64,000 bases of DNA, taken from Pontibacter lucknowensis (lineage in GTDB: Bacteria; Bacteroidota; Bacteroidia; Cytophagales; Hymenobacteraceae). How positions within the stretch are numbered: the stretch's first letter is position 1; the number at the start of each line of letters is the position of its first letter. The DNA is taken from positions 806,001-870,000 of the forward strand of contig NZ_FTNM01000002.1 in the NCBI RefSeq assembly GCF_900156415.1. Direction: 5' to 3'. A program made the position numbers and the translations under genes. A model generated the notes under the pieces. It was not told the DNA's origin, ran no database searches, and saw only the letters and a program-made list of their open reading frames with translations. Shown here piece by piece: positions 35,993-45,180 of this stretch.

Positions 35993-36021
35993 ACGTTATG
36001 ATTCTTAATGTTGTGCTGTAA

Positions 36022-36903
36022 TCAGCCTATTTTCACGGAAGTCATGGTCAGGGAGCCGCCTACCGCTTTGTCGTTAAAGAAGGATACCTCGTCTTTGCTG
36101 CCCTGCAAGCCAAGCGTATACATCAGTGGCCAGTAGTGCTCTGGCGTAGGTATAGCCAGCATAGCTTCGCGGCCCAGTTTCTCGTACTGAATCAGTTTGT
36201 CGTGGCTGCCGCTGCGAATCAGGTCCTTGAAGGTGTTGTTGATCTGCACGGCCCAGTCGAAACCGTATTCCTCGTCGTTCAGCCTGTCCCAGGCCACCAT
36301 GCGCAGGTTGTGCACCATGTTGCCGCTACCCATAATCAGTACGCCTTTTTTACGCAGACCGGCCAGTTCCTTGGCCAGGTCGTAGTGATACTGCGGTCCT
36401 TTGGTATAATCGATACTGAGCTGCAGCACCGGAATGTTAGCCTCCGGGTACATGTGCCGGACCACCGTCCAGGCGCCGTGGTCGAGACCCCAGTCGTGGT
36501 CCATCTCCACAGTGGCGGTTTTAAGGATAGAGGCCGTTTCTTTGGCAAGTTCCGGGTTGCCGGGGGCCTTATACTGCACATTGAACAGCTCCTGCGGGAA
36601 GCCCCCGAAATCGTGAATGGTCTTGGGGAAATCCATGGCCGTGATACGGGTGCCTTTGCTCAGCCAGTGCGCCGAAACCACCAGCACAGCTTTGGGTGTC
36701 GGCATTTCCCTGGCCAGCTTTTTCCAGTACTGGCTGAAGGCATTGTCCTCGATGCCATTCATGGGCGAACCGTGGCCTACAAACAGCACGGGCATTAACT
36801 GCTCCTGCTCGCTCAGGTTATCTGTAAATTTATTGAATGCTGATAATGTGGTCATACCTACTACTCCTGTTACTAGTGTTTTAATAAATTGGTCTCGTCG
36901 CAT
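36022..36903 (-). CDS. ygiD: Extradiol ring-cleavage dioxygenase, 4,5-DOPA dioxygenase (YgiD/DODA) family
   Basis: 293 residues. Zinc/iron class III extradiol family: VGHGSPMNG with His44, VVSAHWLSKG, DHDWGLDHGAWTVVRHMYP and GSGNMVHNLR carry the metal and substrate residues. Unlike E. coli YgiD it begins with a twin-arginine-type leader (MRRDQFIKTLVTGVVGM), so it may be exported folded by Tat. Opens catechol rings such as L-DOPA. Third gene of the Crp/Fnr-linked cluster. Confidence 0.85.
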   Translation of the reverse strand: MRRDQFIKTLVTGVVGMTTLSAFNKFTDNLSEQEQLMPVLFVGHGSPMNGIEDNAFSQYWKKLAREMPTPKAVLVVSAHWLSKGTRITAMDFPKTIHDFGGFPQELFNVQYKAPGNPELAKETASILKTATVEMDHDWGLDHGAWTVVRHMYPEANIPVLQLSIDYTKGPQYHYDLAKELAGLRKKGVLIMGSGNMVHNLRMVAWDRLNDEEYGFDWAVQINNTFKDLIRSGSHDKLIQYEKLGREAMLAIPTPEHYWPLMYTLGLQGSKDEVSFFNDKAVGGSLTMTSVKIG

Positions 36904-36933
36904 GTTGCTTGGGTGACAATTATGTGGCTAAAA

Positions 36934-37596
36934 TTACTGGTGCAAGATCTTCCACCCTGCCAGCCAGTTGTAGTCATATTTCATATTGAGCTGGATCAGC
37001 AGCAACTGCATGCGTTCCAGGGTGCCGCTCACCGACAGGTCGCCTGCCACGATCGGGTTAAACCCAGCCGTGCTCACCAGTTCAGACACCGTTTGCAGTG
37101 CCTCTTCGTCGTTGCCCGCCACAAAGGCGTCAGCTTGCTTTCCGTCTATAACCGGCGTGGCAAAGTCGGCGGCGAAGGTGGTGTTGAAGGCTTTGATCAC
37201 TTTGGCGTTGGGCAGGAGCTTCTGCAGTTCTTCGGCCGCGCTGGTATAGGGTGCCGTTACCAGTCCGTCGTAACTGTCGTTCAGCGGATTGGCGATACTG
37301 ATGACGATCTTCTGGTTGGCGACTTCCTTTATCTTCTGGGCTACTTCTCTTTCTGCATCATGCGGAACAGCCGCAATAATGATATCCGCTTCCCATGAGG
37401 CGTCCACAGAGCAGTCCACTGCCTCCACCGAGGCGGCGGGCTGGTTGCTTTGGATCTCCTCAGCTACTGCCTGTACTTTGTCCAGGTCGTTGGCGCAAAG
37501 CAGCAAACGATAATTGCCCTTGGCCAGACTTTTCGAAATGGCGGCCCCCATGTTGCCGGAAGCGCCTATGATGGCGATAGTCTGTATTGTCTTCAT
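36934..37596 (-). CDS. NAD(P)-binding protein, F420-dependent NADP reductase family
   Basis: 220 residues. Rossmann start IAIIGASGNMGAAISKSLAKGNYRLLLCAND, later IIIAAVPHDAE, NPLNDSYDG, VIKAFNTTFAADFATPVIDGKQADAFVAGND. This is the NADP-reductase/F420-dependent-like family that in non-F420 organisms probably uses NAD(P)H alone. First gene after the Crp/Fnr regulator and closest to the palindromic sites at 37644-37686, so it is the probable promoter-proximal gene of the cluster. Substrate unknown. Confidence 0.78.
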   Translation of the reverse strand: MKTIQTIAIIGASGNMGAAISKSLAKGNYRLLLCANDLDKVQAVAEEIQSNQPAASVEAVDCSVDASWEADIIIAAVPHDAEREVAQKIKEVANQKIVISIANPLNDSYDGLVTAPYTSAAEELQKLLPNAKVIKAFNTTFAADFATPVIDGKQADAFVAGNDEEALQTVSELVSTAGFNPIVAGDLSVSGTLERMQLLLIQLNMKYDYNWLAGWKILHQ

Positions 37597-37618
37597 GGTC
37601 GTTTAATTAGGAACAATA

Positions 37619-37626
37619 CAAAGGTA
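37619..37626 (-). promoter_or_regulatory. -7 element for the NAD(P)-binding protein/dioxygenase operon
   Basis: Minus-strand TACCTTTG, a perfect TAnnTTTG, 22 bp before the start codon at 37596. There is no TTTG at the -33 position; the palindromes at 37644-37686 lie there instead, as expected for an activator-dependent promoter. Confidence 0.55.
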
Positions 37627-37643
37627 CGGCCATGCCAGGCCCC

Positions 37644-37686
37644 GGCGCATTGCGCCTTGTCAAGAAAAAGCCTTGACATTTGTCAA
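37644..37686. promoter_or_regulatory. Candidate Crp/Fnr-type operator: FNR-like palindrome and partner sites
   Basis: TTGAC-ATTT-GTCAA at 37673-37686 has the TTGAx-N4-xTCAA geometry of Crp/Fnr sites; a further TTGTCAA at 37657-37663 pairs with it as TGTCAAG...CTTGACA; and GGCGCATTGCGCC at 37644-37656 is a separate perfect palindrome. They sit between the Crp/Fnr gene and the gene cluster it precedes. Confidence 0.5.
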
Positions 37687-37703
37687 TGAAAAGGAAGGGG
37701 ACT

Positions 37704-38285
37704 TTACCTGCGCTCGGCCATTTTCTTGCGTACGCGACTCAGGGTTTCGGGCGTCAGGCCCATGTAGGAGGCAATCATGTGCTGCGGCACACGCTGGGCA
37801 ATGTCTGGATAGGTTTCGGTGAAGCGGGTATAGCGCTCTTCGGCGGGTAGGCTGATATTGGAGGTCAGGCGCCGTTGCAGGGCAATGTAGGCACCTGTTA
37901 TCAGCAGCCGGATATAGGTTTCGTACTTGGGCTGGGTTTTCAGGAGTTCATCGTGTGCTGCGCGGGTAATCAGCACCAACTCGGCATCTTCCAGGGCATC
38001 GATAGTATAAGTGGCGGGCTCAGCGGTGAGGTAACTGAAGAGGTCCGATATCGTCCAGCCCTCAATGGCAAACTGGATGATGTGCTCGTTCATGTTCTCG
38101 TCGACGGTATAGGCGCGCAAGGCCCCCTTCTCCACAAAGGCAATAGATTTGCACACGTCGCCATCCTGCAAGAGGTACTGTCTTTTGCGCAGCTTTTTTG
38201 GCGTCAGATAGGTTTTGATCTGCTCCTGCTCTTCTAGGGTCAGGGGCACTTTTTCATTGAATTTCTGAAAGAAGAGTTCGTACAT
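37704..38285 (-). CDS. Crp/Fnr family transcriptional regulator
   Basis: 193 residues, the short form common in Bacteroidota. N-terminal cyclic-nucleotide-binding-like beta-roll (LTPKKLRKRQYLLQDGDVCKSIAFVEKGALRAYTVDENMNEHIIQFA), long dimerisation helix, and C-terminal HTH (VPQHMIASYMGLTPETLSRVRKKMAERR). No Cys cluster for Fe-S as in Fnr. It lies 107 bp before the detoxification-like cluster on the same strand and probably regulates it through the palindromes in that gap. Effector unknown. Confidence 0.88.
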   Translation of the reverse strand: MYELFFQKFNEKVPLTLEEQEQIKTYLTPKKLRKRQYLLQDGDVCKSIAFVEKGALRAYTVDENMNEHIIQFAIEGWTISDLFSYLTAEPATYTIDALEDAELVLITRAAHDELLKTQPKYETYIRLLITGAYIALQRRLTSNISLPAEERYTRFTETYPDIAQRVPQHMIASYMGLTPETLSRVRKKMAERR

Positions 38286-38576
38286 GGTGGATCGGTGTAG
38301 AGAGCGGTCCGTTCGTCGTTTCTTATACCCGAAGTGCTTCAGGTATACAGCTGCTTTGGTCTGTAAAAATACCTTTTATCCGCCGAATACTGAAGTGTAT
38401 TTTCTTATTCCCGGGTAAATTCTTTCGTGCTCCGCACGGTATCAATAGGCCGAACCAGCTTTTCAATTTGTGCCCGCTTTGGTTCCAGAAACGGCGGTTC
38501 ACGTAACCCGACGTCGGGGGACCGATCTGGCTTAGCCGCTCGGTCCACTCTTCGGGCGCGGGACGGTCTGCGTATT
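38286..38576. other. Gap without a convincing gene
   Basis: 291 bp between the regulator and the sulfatase gene. One minus-strand frame (38323-38580, TTG start overlapping the sulfatase stop) is open for 85 codons, but its sequence has no signal, domain or compositional support. I leave it uncalled; it could be a decayed coding remnant. Confidence 0.4.
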
Positions 38577-40286
38577 TCAATCCATCAGGCCAGTGGGCTC
38601 CTGGCTGCTTCCCGCTGAATTTCCTTTTCCCCCTTCAAGCTCAATCCGGTGTTTCGGATCAAAGCGGTAAAACTCCTTATAACCCAATTTGTCTACTGCC
38701 CGTTCATCGCTGGCTTTGATGTACCCCACCGAGAGCGCATAGGCTTTCCATTCAGCTTTCAATTCACTGAATTTTTCCGGAAACTTCGCAGCCACATTGT
38801 TTTCCTCTTTCAGGTCCTCCTTCAGGTTATACAAATGCCATTCGTCCCCCTTCCCGTAGGGTGGCGGCATAAAGATCAGCTTCCAGTCCCCTTTCAAAAT
38901 GGCTTTGCACTCGGTTATCTCAAAGCCCAGTACGTCAAAAGCGGTACGCACCGGCTGTTTAGTTTCCTCCTGCAGATAGGGCTTCAGCGAAGTGCCGTAA
39001 AGCGGCTTTAAGCCGGGCTTGTTATTGGGGTAGGTAACATTGGCATAGTCCAGTATGGTGGGCAGAATATCTGTAACGTGCAGCATCTCATCTGTGACCG
39101 TGCCGCGTTTGTGCATGCGCCTGCCCGAGACTAGAAAGGGTGTTTGTGTGCCGCCTTCGTAGGTTGTGAGTTTGAAGTACGACAAAGGGGTATTGGCCAC
39201 CTCGGCCCAGGCACCACCGATGGAAACAAACGAGTTGATCCTGCCCATATTCTCTAAACTGTTGTCATACTCCTCTGCGATGGATTCTTTTGTGTTTGGG
39301 GCATAAAAGTGAGGCTCCTTCGGATTGGCGCCGTTATCGGAGAGAAAGAAAATGATGGTATCGTCAAACTTGTTGGTATCTTTCAACTTATCGAACAAAC
39401 GTCCCAGATTCCAGTCCAGATTTTCAATCATGGCAGCATAGATCTCCATTTTCCTGGCCGCCTCTTTTTGTTCTTCCTGTGTCAACTCTTCCCACTTCTC
39501 AAAGTGGCCGCTGCCTTCGTTCTTCGTTAGTTCATCCGGTATCAGTGCCAGTTCCTTCATCTGTTGCAGGCGCTGCTTCCGAATGGCATCGTACCCTCCG
39601 TCATACACGCCTTTGTATTTATCGAGCCAGGCATCCGGCACCTGCAAGGGGTCATGCGGCGCAGTAAAAGCCAGGTAGGCAAAAAACGGATCGCCATCCT
39701 GCTGCTCCGTTATATACCGGATCATCTTATCAGTAAAATAGTCAGATGTATAGAAGTCAGCTGGCAGATGCGCGACCGTCTCTCCGTTTTCAGAGTATTT
39801 GGTATGGGGCTCTTCAAATTCACTCAGGGCACGCTGATCGTTGAAGTGACTGACGCCACCTCCTAAAAAAGAGAATACCCGCTCAAAGCCCCTGTCATGG
39901 GGCCGCTGCCCCTCCAGTTCGCCCAGGTGCCACTTGCCCGCCATATAGGTATGGTAGCCGGTCTCTTTCAGTATCTCAGGAATTGTGAGCACGTCCCTGG
40001 TCAGGTAGCCTTCGTAGCCAGGCTGCATGTACTGATTGGTGGCATGTGCCGTGGGCATATTGCCTAAACCTGCCTGGTGGTTGTCGCAGCCGGACAGCAG
40101 CATGGCCCGTGTGGGGGCGCACAACGATGAGGTATGGAAATTACGGAAGCGGACGCCGTTGTCCGCCAGCTGCTGCAAATTGGGTGTCCTGATCTCGCCG
40201 CCAAAAGGCTGGCAGTCAGAATAGCCCATGTCATCCACTACTATGAGCAGGAAATTAGGTTGTCGCTGATACGAGTTCGCTCCCAT
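38577..40286 (-). CDS. Arylsulfatase, Cys-type, cytosolic
   Basis: 569 residues. Type I sulfatase: metal ligands Asp18-Asp19 in LLIVVDDMGY, the formylglycine signature Cys56-Ala-Pro-Thr-Arg60 with LLSG after it, AGKWHLG, APHDPLQVP, and LSDNGANP. The size and inserts resemble the Pseudomonas AtsA group. The critical residue is Cys, so the enzyme needs a formylglycine-generating enzyme or anSME for activity; neither is seen nearby. There is no signal peptide, unlike most Bacteroidota sulfatases, which act in the periplasm. Probable role: release of sulfate from aryl or alkyl sulfate esters. Confidence 0.9.
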   Translation of the reverse strand: MGANSYQRQPNFLLIVVDDMGYSDCQPFGGEIRTPNLQQLADNGVRFRNFHTSSLCAPTRAMLLSGCDNHQAGLGNMPTAHATNQYMQPGYEGYLTRDVLTIPEILKETGYHTYMAGKWHLGELEGQRPHDRGFERVFSFLGGGVSHFNDQRALSEFEEPHTKYSENGETVAHLPADFYTSDYFTDKMIRYITEQQDGDPFFAYLAFTAPHDPLQVPDAWLDKYKGVYDGGYDAIRKQRLQQMKELALIPDELTKNEGSGHFEKWEELTQEEQKEAARKMEIYAAMIENLDWNLGRLFDKLKDTNKFDDTIIFFLSDNGANPKEPHFYAPNTKESIAEEYDNSLENMGRINSFVSIGGAWAEVANTPLSYFKLTTYEGGTQTPFLVSGRRMHKRGTVTDEMLHVTDILPTILDYANVTYPNNKPGLKPLYGTSLKPYLQEETKQPVRTAFDVLGFEITECKAILKGDWKLIFMPPPYGKGDEWHLYNLKEDLKEENNVAAKFPEKFSELKAEWKAYALSVGYIKASDERAVDKLGYKEFYRFDPKHRIELEGGKGNSAGSSQEPTGLMD

Positions 40287-40374
40287 TTTCTATAACCTTA
40301 TCTAAATAACCAGCCGGCTTTTGGCAGCTTATAAATACGTCGCATCTGAAAGTAGGGCTGTCATTCTAGCATGG

Positions 40375-43300
40375 TTAATGGACTGTCTTTCCCAACTGAA
40401 CCTCTACGATATTGTCATTTAACTCCCAGTCAATAAGCAGGTTGTCAGGATCTATGCCTGCACGGGCAGGTTTGCGTTGTACCATCACCGTAATCGTCTG
40501 CTTATCTGAATTAATAAAATGCTTCTTCTGGTAAAGCACTTCTCCTTGACTCTGATCTGATTTGGCAGGAGCAAATACGCTAACTTCTATCCAATCTTTC
40601 ATCTGTAAACTAGTCTCCACTCCTATACTGTCAACCACAAACTTCCGTGCCTGTACATCAAGGGTCACCTGCCACTTACCGGGTTGCACCTGCCTGGTCG
40701 TGGCCTGCTTAGTGCTCAGCTCCCAAAAGGTGTTCTTCTCAAAAAGATCATGAAGCAGGGCTTGGAGAGAGTCAGGTGTTACTGCCTGCAGCTCCTGATA
40801 CAGATCAAGTGAGGTAGCCAGCGGAGACTGTCCCGAACCATGCTTCTGCAGCAAAGTACGGAGCGCCCCGTTTACCTTATCCCTTCCGATGTATTGACTC
40901 AGCGCATAAAGCGCGAAAGGACCTTTGCGATAATTCTGGTACCAGTCATTCGCCTGCAGCAGCGGAACAGCTGCACGTGTTTTGGGGTTTTCATTTTCCT
41001 CGAGTAAAAAGCTTCGCAACCGCTTTTGATGCTCCGGCCCATAATGCTCTTCCAGTACCCCCATGGCCGAGTACCAGGCCAGGCTTTCAGAAAGCAAACC
41101 TGCTCCCTCTGCATGGGCCGGGTCAAGCTGGTTGCCCCACCACTGGTGCGCCACCTCGTGTGCCACCACTGCCGTTACCAGGTCAAAATTCCGCTTGTCT
41201 TTATCAGGGTTCATCAGAAAGAATGCTTCTCCTGCTGTGATGTTGACCGGTGCGGCATGATTTCCGAACCCGTATCCTGGATAAGCAACGAACCGGATCG
41301 AACGGTGTGGGTAAGCCCCGAACTGCCTGCTGTAGTACTCTAAAGAAGCCTGCACGCTTTTCATCATACGCTTCAGGTTAAGCGTCTGCCCCGGATCATA
41401 GTAAATCTGTATACTGACTTCCTCCCCTGAACCACCTGCAGTGTTCTTCCACTTCCCTTCATGCACGGCATAGTTAGCTGAGAAGAAATAGTATTCATTC
41501 CGGATAGGAGCATCTGTCGCATAATGAAAGTAGCGCCGTTCACCTTCCGTCCAAGTTCGCTGCAGCTCACCGGGCGCCACCACCACCTGGTCTGCATCCG
41601 TGCCCACCACGGCTTCAAATAAAATACGCTCGGCAAACGGCGAATTATGGCGTGCCTCCACATCATAGAGCGAAGGAGTTGCGGGACGTGGGGCCAGTCC
41701 GTATTCTTTTCGGGAGACGGCATCATCCAGTTCCCGGTAAGATTGATAGCCAATTGCGGGCAGCCATTCATAATTCCGGAAGTTGGTGCTGCGCGGTGTT
41801 ACTGATACATCAGTGCCGCTGTTCGTAAAGCCACGTCCTCCTACCTGCACTTCAAAGCTGAGCTGCAGGGAATCACCGGGCTGAAGTGGCTTTTGCAAAG
41901 TATAAATGTGGTAGCCCAGCGCTTCATCTTTAAGTGAACTGGCGGCAGACTGGTCTAAAGTTATGGCCTTCGTTTCAACTCCCGGTGCTGTGGCTATATG
42001 TATAGCATCGATTGGCTCCCTGTGCTGGTTTACGAGCAGGTATATCCCTTTAACTGTTGCTGTTCTTTTTTCCGGATATAGCTCCACCTGCAGGCTGGCA
42101 CTCGTCTGCCGTGGCTGCGGAATAAGGGAGTACTTTGCGTATAGCTTTTCGTACTGCGCCTGCAGCTCCGCTTTCTCAGATGCAGAAAGGTAGTTGTTCA
42201 GGATATTTGTGTTGTAGAATACGAATCCCCCAAATCCCAGTATACCCGCTACTGCTACCGTAGCAGCTACGATCGTAGGGCGAGTGATGCGACCTTTGAC
42301 CAGGTTTAACCGCGACCTTAGTTTTTCATCCCGGCCCCGAACCCAGCACAGTTTTGCCACCACAGCCAGCAACAGCGCCCACGACAACCAGTATAGCTTA
42401 AACCACAGCCATGGCTCCAGCGATAAGTTAAAGCCGGCCATATGCGTGTGCGACCAGGCCGGGCTCGCGCTATAGATGAGTAGCTTGTGACTAATGCCAA
42501 GACTAGGGGCAAACGCGATAAACCCGTAAGCAAGCAGCGTAAAAAAATGGCCGAGGTATTTCTGATTGACCAGCACATGCACCACAAGCGCGAGCAGTGC
42601 AAAAAGCAGACATTCAACCAACTGAAGCCCGAAAAGTGTCTTCATGTACAGCCCGATCTCAACCGGTGCGCCACCTATAGTTTTCTGAGCAACGATGCCT
42701 GCAGTCATCAGGAACGCTAGCCAAATCAGAAGCATAAAGCTTAAGGCCAGGAACCTGCTCAGAAACAACACCCATTCCGGTACCGGAGTCGCGTTGGTGA
42801 TTTCGTTTATACCTGCTTCTCGCTCCTTCCAAACCAGTTCTCCGGTATAAAAAATGGTAAGCAGGGTAATCAAAATCCAGAAAGACTTAATTTCTACCAG
42901 AGGTGCTGTTAGGAAGTTTATCACCTGATCCGTTCCGGGTAGCAAGGGCACATCTTTGGCCTCTATATTTTCGGGTATGGTTAAACCTACTACCAGGGCA
43001 AGGACCAACAGTAACAGCAGCCCGATACGACTTTTTGCGAGCTGCAGAAACGACTTCAAGGTGATGACGCGTAACTGCTGTATGTGCGTTGTAAAACCGA
43101 ATACACCCCTTATCTGTGTTAATGTATGCTCCGGTCTCCATTTCAGCCACTCCCGCTCTGGCAGGTTTGTTACGGATTGCGTAAGCTGTTTCTTGCCAAT
43201 ACTTGTTGCAGGCTGAACAAACCTAAAGCGACTATGAGTGAAAGCCAATAAGCCAACTGCAATGCTGAGCCAAAGTAAGCGGTTAACGAGTAACGGCCCT

Positions 43301-44004
43301 TCCATTACAAGCAGGCGCGTATTCATTTCCAGAGGACTCCACTCGCCTGACATTTGATTTAAAACAAAGCTAAAATTGATGGGATCTATCAGATTCGCCC
43401 ATGCTTTTGCATCTTGCAGAACCAACTCTAAAACGAAGGCACACATAAAGAGAAGCACCCCACCCAGGTAGCTTGCCATGGCCCTACGGGTAAGCGCTGC
43501 CAACGAAAACTGAATGGCCGTCACAATAAAAATGTTGGGAACCAACAGGTAGAAAAAGCTGGTAAGATAGGCTGTTAACCGAAACGGCCCCATCACTTCA
43601 GACTCCACACCGGTAAAGTATAAGGAGAAGAAAATGCTCAGCGGAATGGAGAGCAGCACAATTAAGTTGAGAAGACAAGCGGCAAGGAACCGCCCTCCCA
43701 GGTAAGTGACTTTACTGGTTGGTGTGGTGTAGGTCAGCGAATGCATGCGTGTCTGTACATCCCGGGCTGCTGCATCGCCTGCTACGGATCCGCCTAACGG
43801 AAGCCAGAACAAAATGCATAGCGCGGTGACAGCCGCTATCACAATAGGCGCATTCAGTAAGAAGTATCCTTCCCGGGCATCACTTAAGTAATTGGCGATT
43901 ACCCATAAAAAAGCAAGTACTGCTACTATACAAAAGTACAGCCAGGTAGAGATGCTGCGTATCTGGTAGGCAAACTCCATTTGAAAGATCTTCCGGAACT
44001 TCAT
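40375..44004 (-). CDS. ABC-2 type permease fused to an M1-family aminopeptidase
   Basis: 1209 residues. The first about 600 residues are two sets of ABC-2 membrane helices (each about six, starting YQIRSISTWLYFC and FLQLAKSRIGLLLLLVL). The C-terminal half is an extracytoplasmic M1 peptidase with His949-Glu-Val-Ala-His953 and Glu973 as zinc ligands, AGEAFF in place of GAMEN, and the C-terminal beta domain. Peptidase/permease fusions of this kind are recognised in Bacteroidota; substrate unknown. It overlaps its ATPase gene by 4 bp. The divergent LytS/LytTR pair may regulate it. Confidence 0.9.
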   Translation of the reverse strand: MKFRKIFQMEFAYQIRSISTWLYFCIVAVLAFLWVIANYLSDAREGYFLLNAPIVIAAVTALCILFWLPLGGSVAGDAAARDVQTRMHSLTYTTPTSKVTYLGGRFLAACLLNLIVLLSIPLSIFFSLYFTGVESEVMGPFRLTAYLTSFFYLLVPNIFIVTAIQFSLAALTRRAMASYLGGVLLFMCAFVLELVLQDAKAWANLIDPINFSFVLNQMSGEWSPLEMNTRLLVMEGPLLVNRLLWLSIAVGLLAFTHSRFRFVQPATSIGKKQLTQSVTNLPEREWLKWRPEHTLTQIRGVFGFTTHIQQLRVITLKSFLQLAKSRIGLLLLLVLALVVGLTIPENIEAKDVPLLPGTDQVINFLTAPLVEIKSFWILITLLTIFYTGELVWKEREAGINEITNATPVPEWVLFLSRFLALSFMLLIWLAFLMTAGIVAQKTIGGAPVEIGLYMKTLFGLQLVECLLFALLALVVHVLVNQKYLGHFFTLLAYGFIAFAPSLGISHKLLIYSASPAWSHTHMAGFNLSLEPWLWFKLYWLSWALLLAVVAKLCWVRGRDEKLRSRLNLVKGRITRPTIVAATVAVAGILGFGGFVFYNTNILNNYLSASEKAELQAQYEKLYAKYSLIPQPRQTSASLQVELYPEKRTATVKGIYLLVNQHREPIDAIHIATAPGVETKAITLDQSAASSLKDEALGYHIYTLQKPLQPGDSLQLSFEVQVGGRGFTNSGTDVSVTPRSTNFRNYEWLPAIGYQSYRELDDAVSRKEYGLAPRPATPSLYDVEARHNSPFAERILFEAVVGTDADQVVVAPGELQRTWTEGERRYFHYATDAPIRNEYYFFSANYAVHEGKWKNTAGGSGEEVSIQIYYDPGQTLNLKRMMKSVQASLEYYSRQFGAYPHRSIRFVAYPGYGFGNHAAPVNITAGEAFFLMNPDKDKRNFDLVTAVVAHEVAHQWWGNQLDPAHAEGAGLLSESLAWYSAMGVLEEHYGPEHQKRLRSFLLEENENPKTRAAVPLLQANDWYQNYRKGPFALYALSQYIGRDKVNGALRTLLQKHGSGQSPLATSLDLYQELQAVTPDSLQALLHDLFEKNTFWELSTKQATTRQVQPGKWQVTLDVQARKFVVDSIGVETSLQMKDWIEVSVFAPAKSDQSQGEVLYQKKHFINSDKQTITVMVQRKPARAGIDPDNLLIDWELNDNIVEVQLGKTVH

Positions 44005-44921
44005 ATGCTAACCTCCTCCACTTGCTGACAGGACGTGTTAAAGCCCGCCATGGTGCTAAAGTATACATCTTCCAGGTCCGGCTCCACCAACTCAAAACCG
44101 TTTCCCGGGCTCTCCTCACTGTAAATATGTACAATAGTGCGACCGCTAAACAGTTTGGCAGAAATAACCTGGTGCTCCTCGCCCAGTGCATGCAACTCGT
44201 TTTTAGAGACCAGTTTGCGCCAGATACGCTCTTTGAGTGCCTCTACAGCCTGCATCGGTTCAGCCTCTAGTAAAATTTTCCCTTTGTTGATGATCGCCAT
44301 GTTGGTGCAGAGTTCACTCACGTCTTCCACAATATGCGTTGATAGGATCACCACGCTGTTCTCACCTAACTCACTAAGCAGGTTCAGGAAACGCACGCGC
44401 TCCGCCGGGTCCAGGCCTGCCGTGGGTTCATCCACGATAAGCAATTTAGGGTTGCTCAGCAACGCCACCGCCACCCCAAAGCGCTGCTTCATACCACCGG
44501 AATAGCCGCCCAACTTCTGCCGGCGCTTGTCCCATAGGTTTGTCTGTCTAAGTAAACGCTCCACTACTTCTTTGCGGGCAGCGCGGCTGGTAATGCCTTT
44601 CAAAACGGCGAAGTAATCAAGCAAATCCTCTGCATTTACTTTTGGGTAGACACCGAACTCCTGTGGCAAATAGCCCAGCGTTTGGCGCACCTCTTCTTTC
44701 TGGCGTAGCACATCTATTTCGCCCAGTTGTATGCTTCCTTCATCCGGGTCCTGCAGCGTGGCCAGTGTGCGCATCAGTGTGGACTTGCCGGCACCGTTAG
44801 GTCCCAGCAGGCCATACATGCCCGGCGGTATGTGCAGCGAAACATTGTCTAATGCCTTTACCCCGTTAGCGTAGGTTTTGGAGATATTCCGGATGGACAG
44901 GCTGATCTGCTGATTTTCCAT
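44001..44921 (-). CDS. ABC transporter ATP-binding protein
   Basis: 306 residues from the ATG at 44921 (MENQQISLSIRNISKTYANGVKALDNVSLHI). Walker A GPNGAGKST, Q-loop LPQEFGVYPKVN, signature YSGGMKQRFGVAVALL, Walker B LLIVDEPTAGLDP and the switch His in STHIVEDV are intact. The frame is open a further 128 codons upstream but that part lacks any conserved sequence and spans the divergent promoter region. Energises the fused permease/peptidase encoded directly downstream (ATGA overlap). Confidence 0.92.
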   Translation of the reverse strand: MENQQISLSIRNISKTYANGVKALDNVSLHIPPGMYGLLGPNGAGKSTLMRTLATLQDPDEGSIQLGEIDVLRQKEEVRQTLGYLPQEFGVYPKVNAEDLLDYFAVLKGITSRAARKEVVERLLRQTNLWDKRRQKLGGYSGGMKQRFGVAVALLSNPKLLIVDEPTAGLDPAERVRFLNLLSELGENSVVILSTHIVEDVSELCTNMAIINKGKILLEAEPMQAVEALKERIWRKLVSKNELHALGEEHQVISAKLFSGRTIVHIYSEESPGNGFELVEPDLEDVYFSTMAGFNTSCQQVEEVSI

Positions 44922-45168
44922 AGTTCTTCTGTTTTTATTATGCTTGTTCAGGAAGAAAGAAAAGCACTTTAATAGGGCCTTCCCCCTCGTTTTCAGAATA
45001 AAGGAAAAAACACACCACTGGATATCAAAAAGCGATATGCTATTGCTGTATATTAATCTACCAAGTGCTGCAATGCTTCCGCCAAAGCGCTTGCAGCGCC
45101 AATAGGGGTTTTCGTAGATTGGAATCAGGCAACTGCCGAGTAGATGGTAAGATAGTGTCCGGGAAAAA

Positions 45169-45176
45169 TATCTTTG
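45169..45176 (+). promoter_or_regulatory. -7 element just before the lytS-like gene
   Basis: TATCTTTG matches TAnnTTTG only 4 bp before the ATG at 45181, which would place the transcript start at or next to the start codon (leaderless), unless translation starts further in. Confidence 0.45.
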
Positions 45177-45180
45177 CTTT

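Noticed and set aside
38323..38580. 85-codon frame overlapping the sulfatase stop codon
   Set aside because: TTG start, no conserved pattern, no promoter or terminator support; possibly a decayed remnant but not demonstrable.
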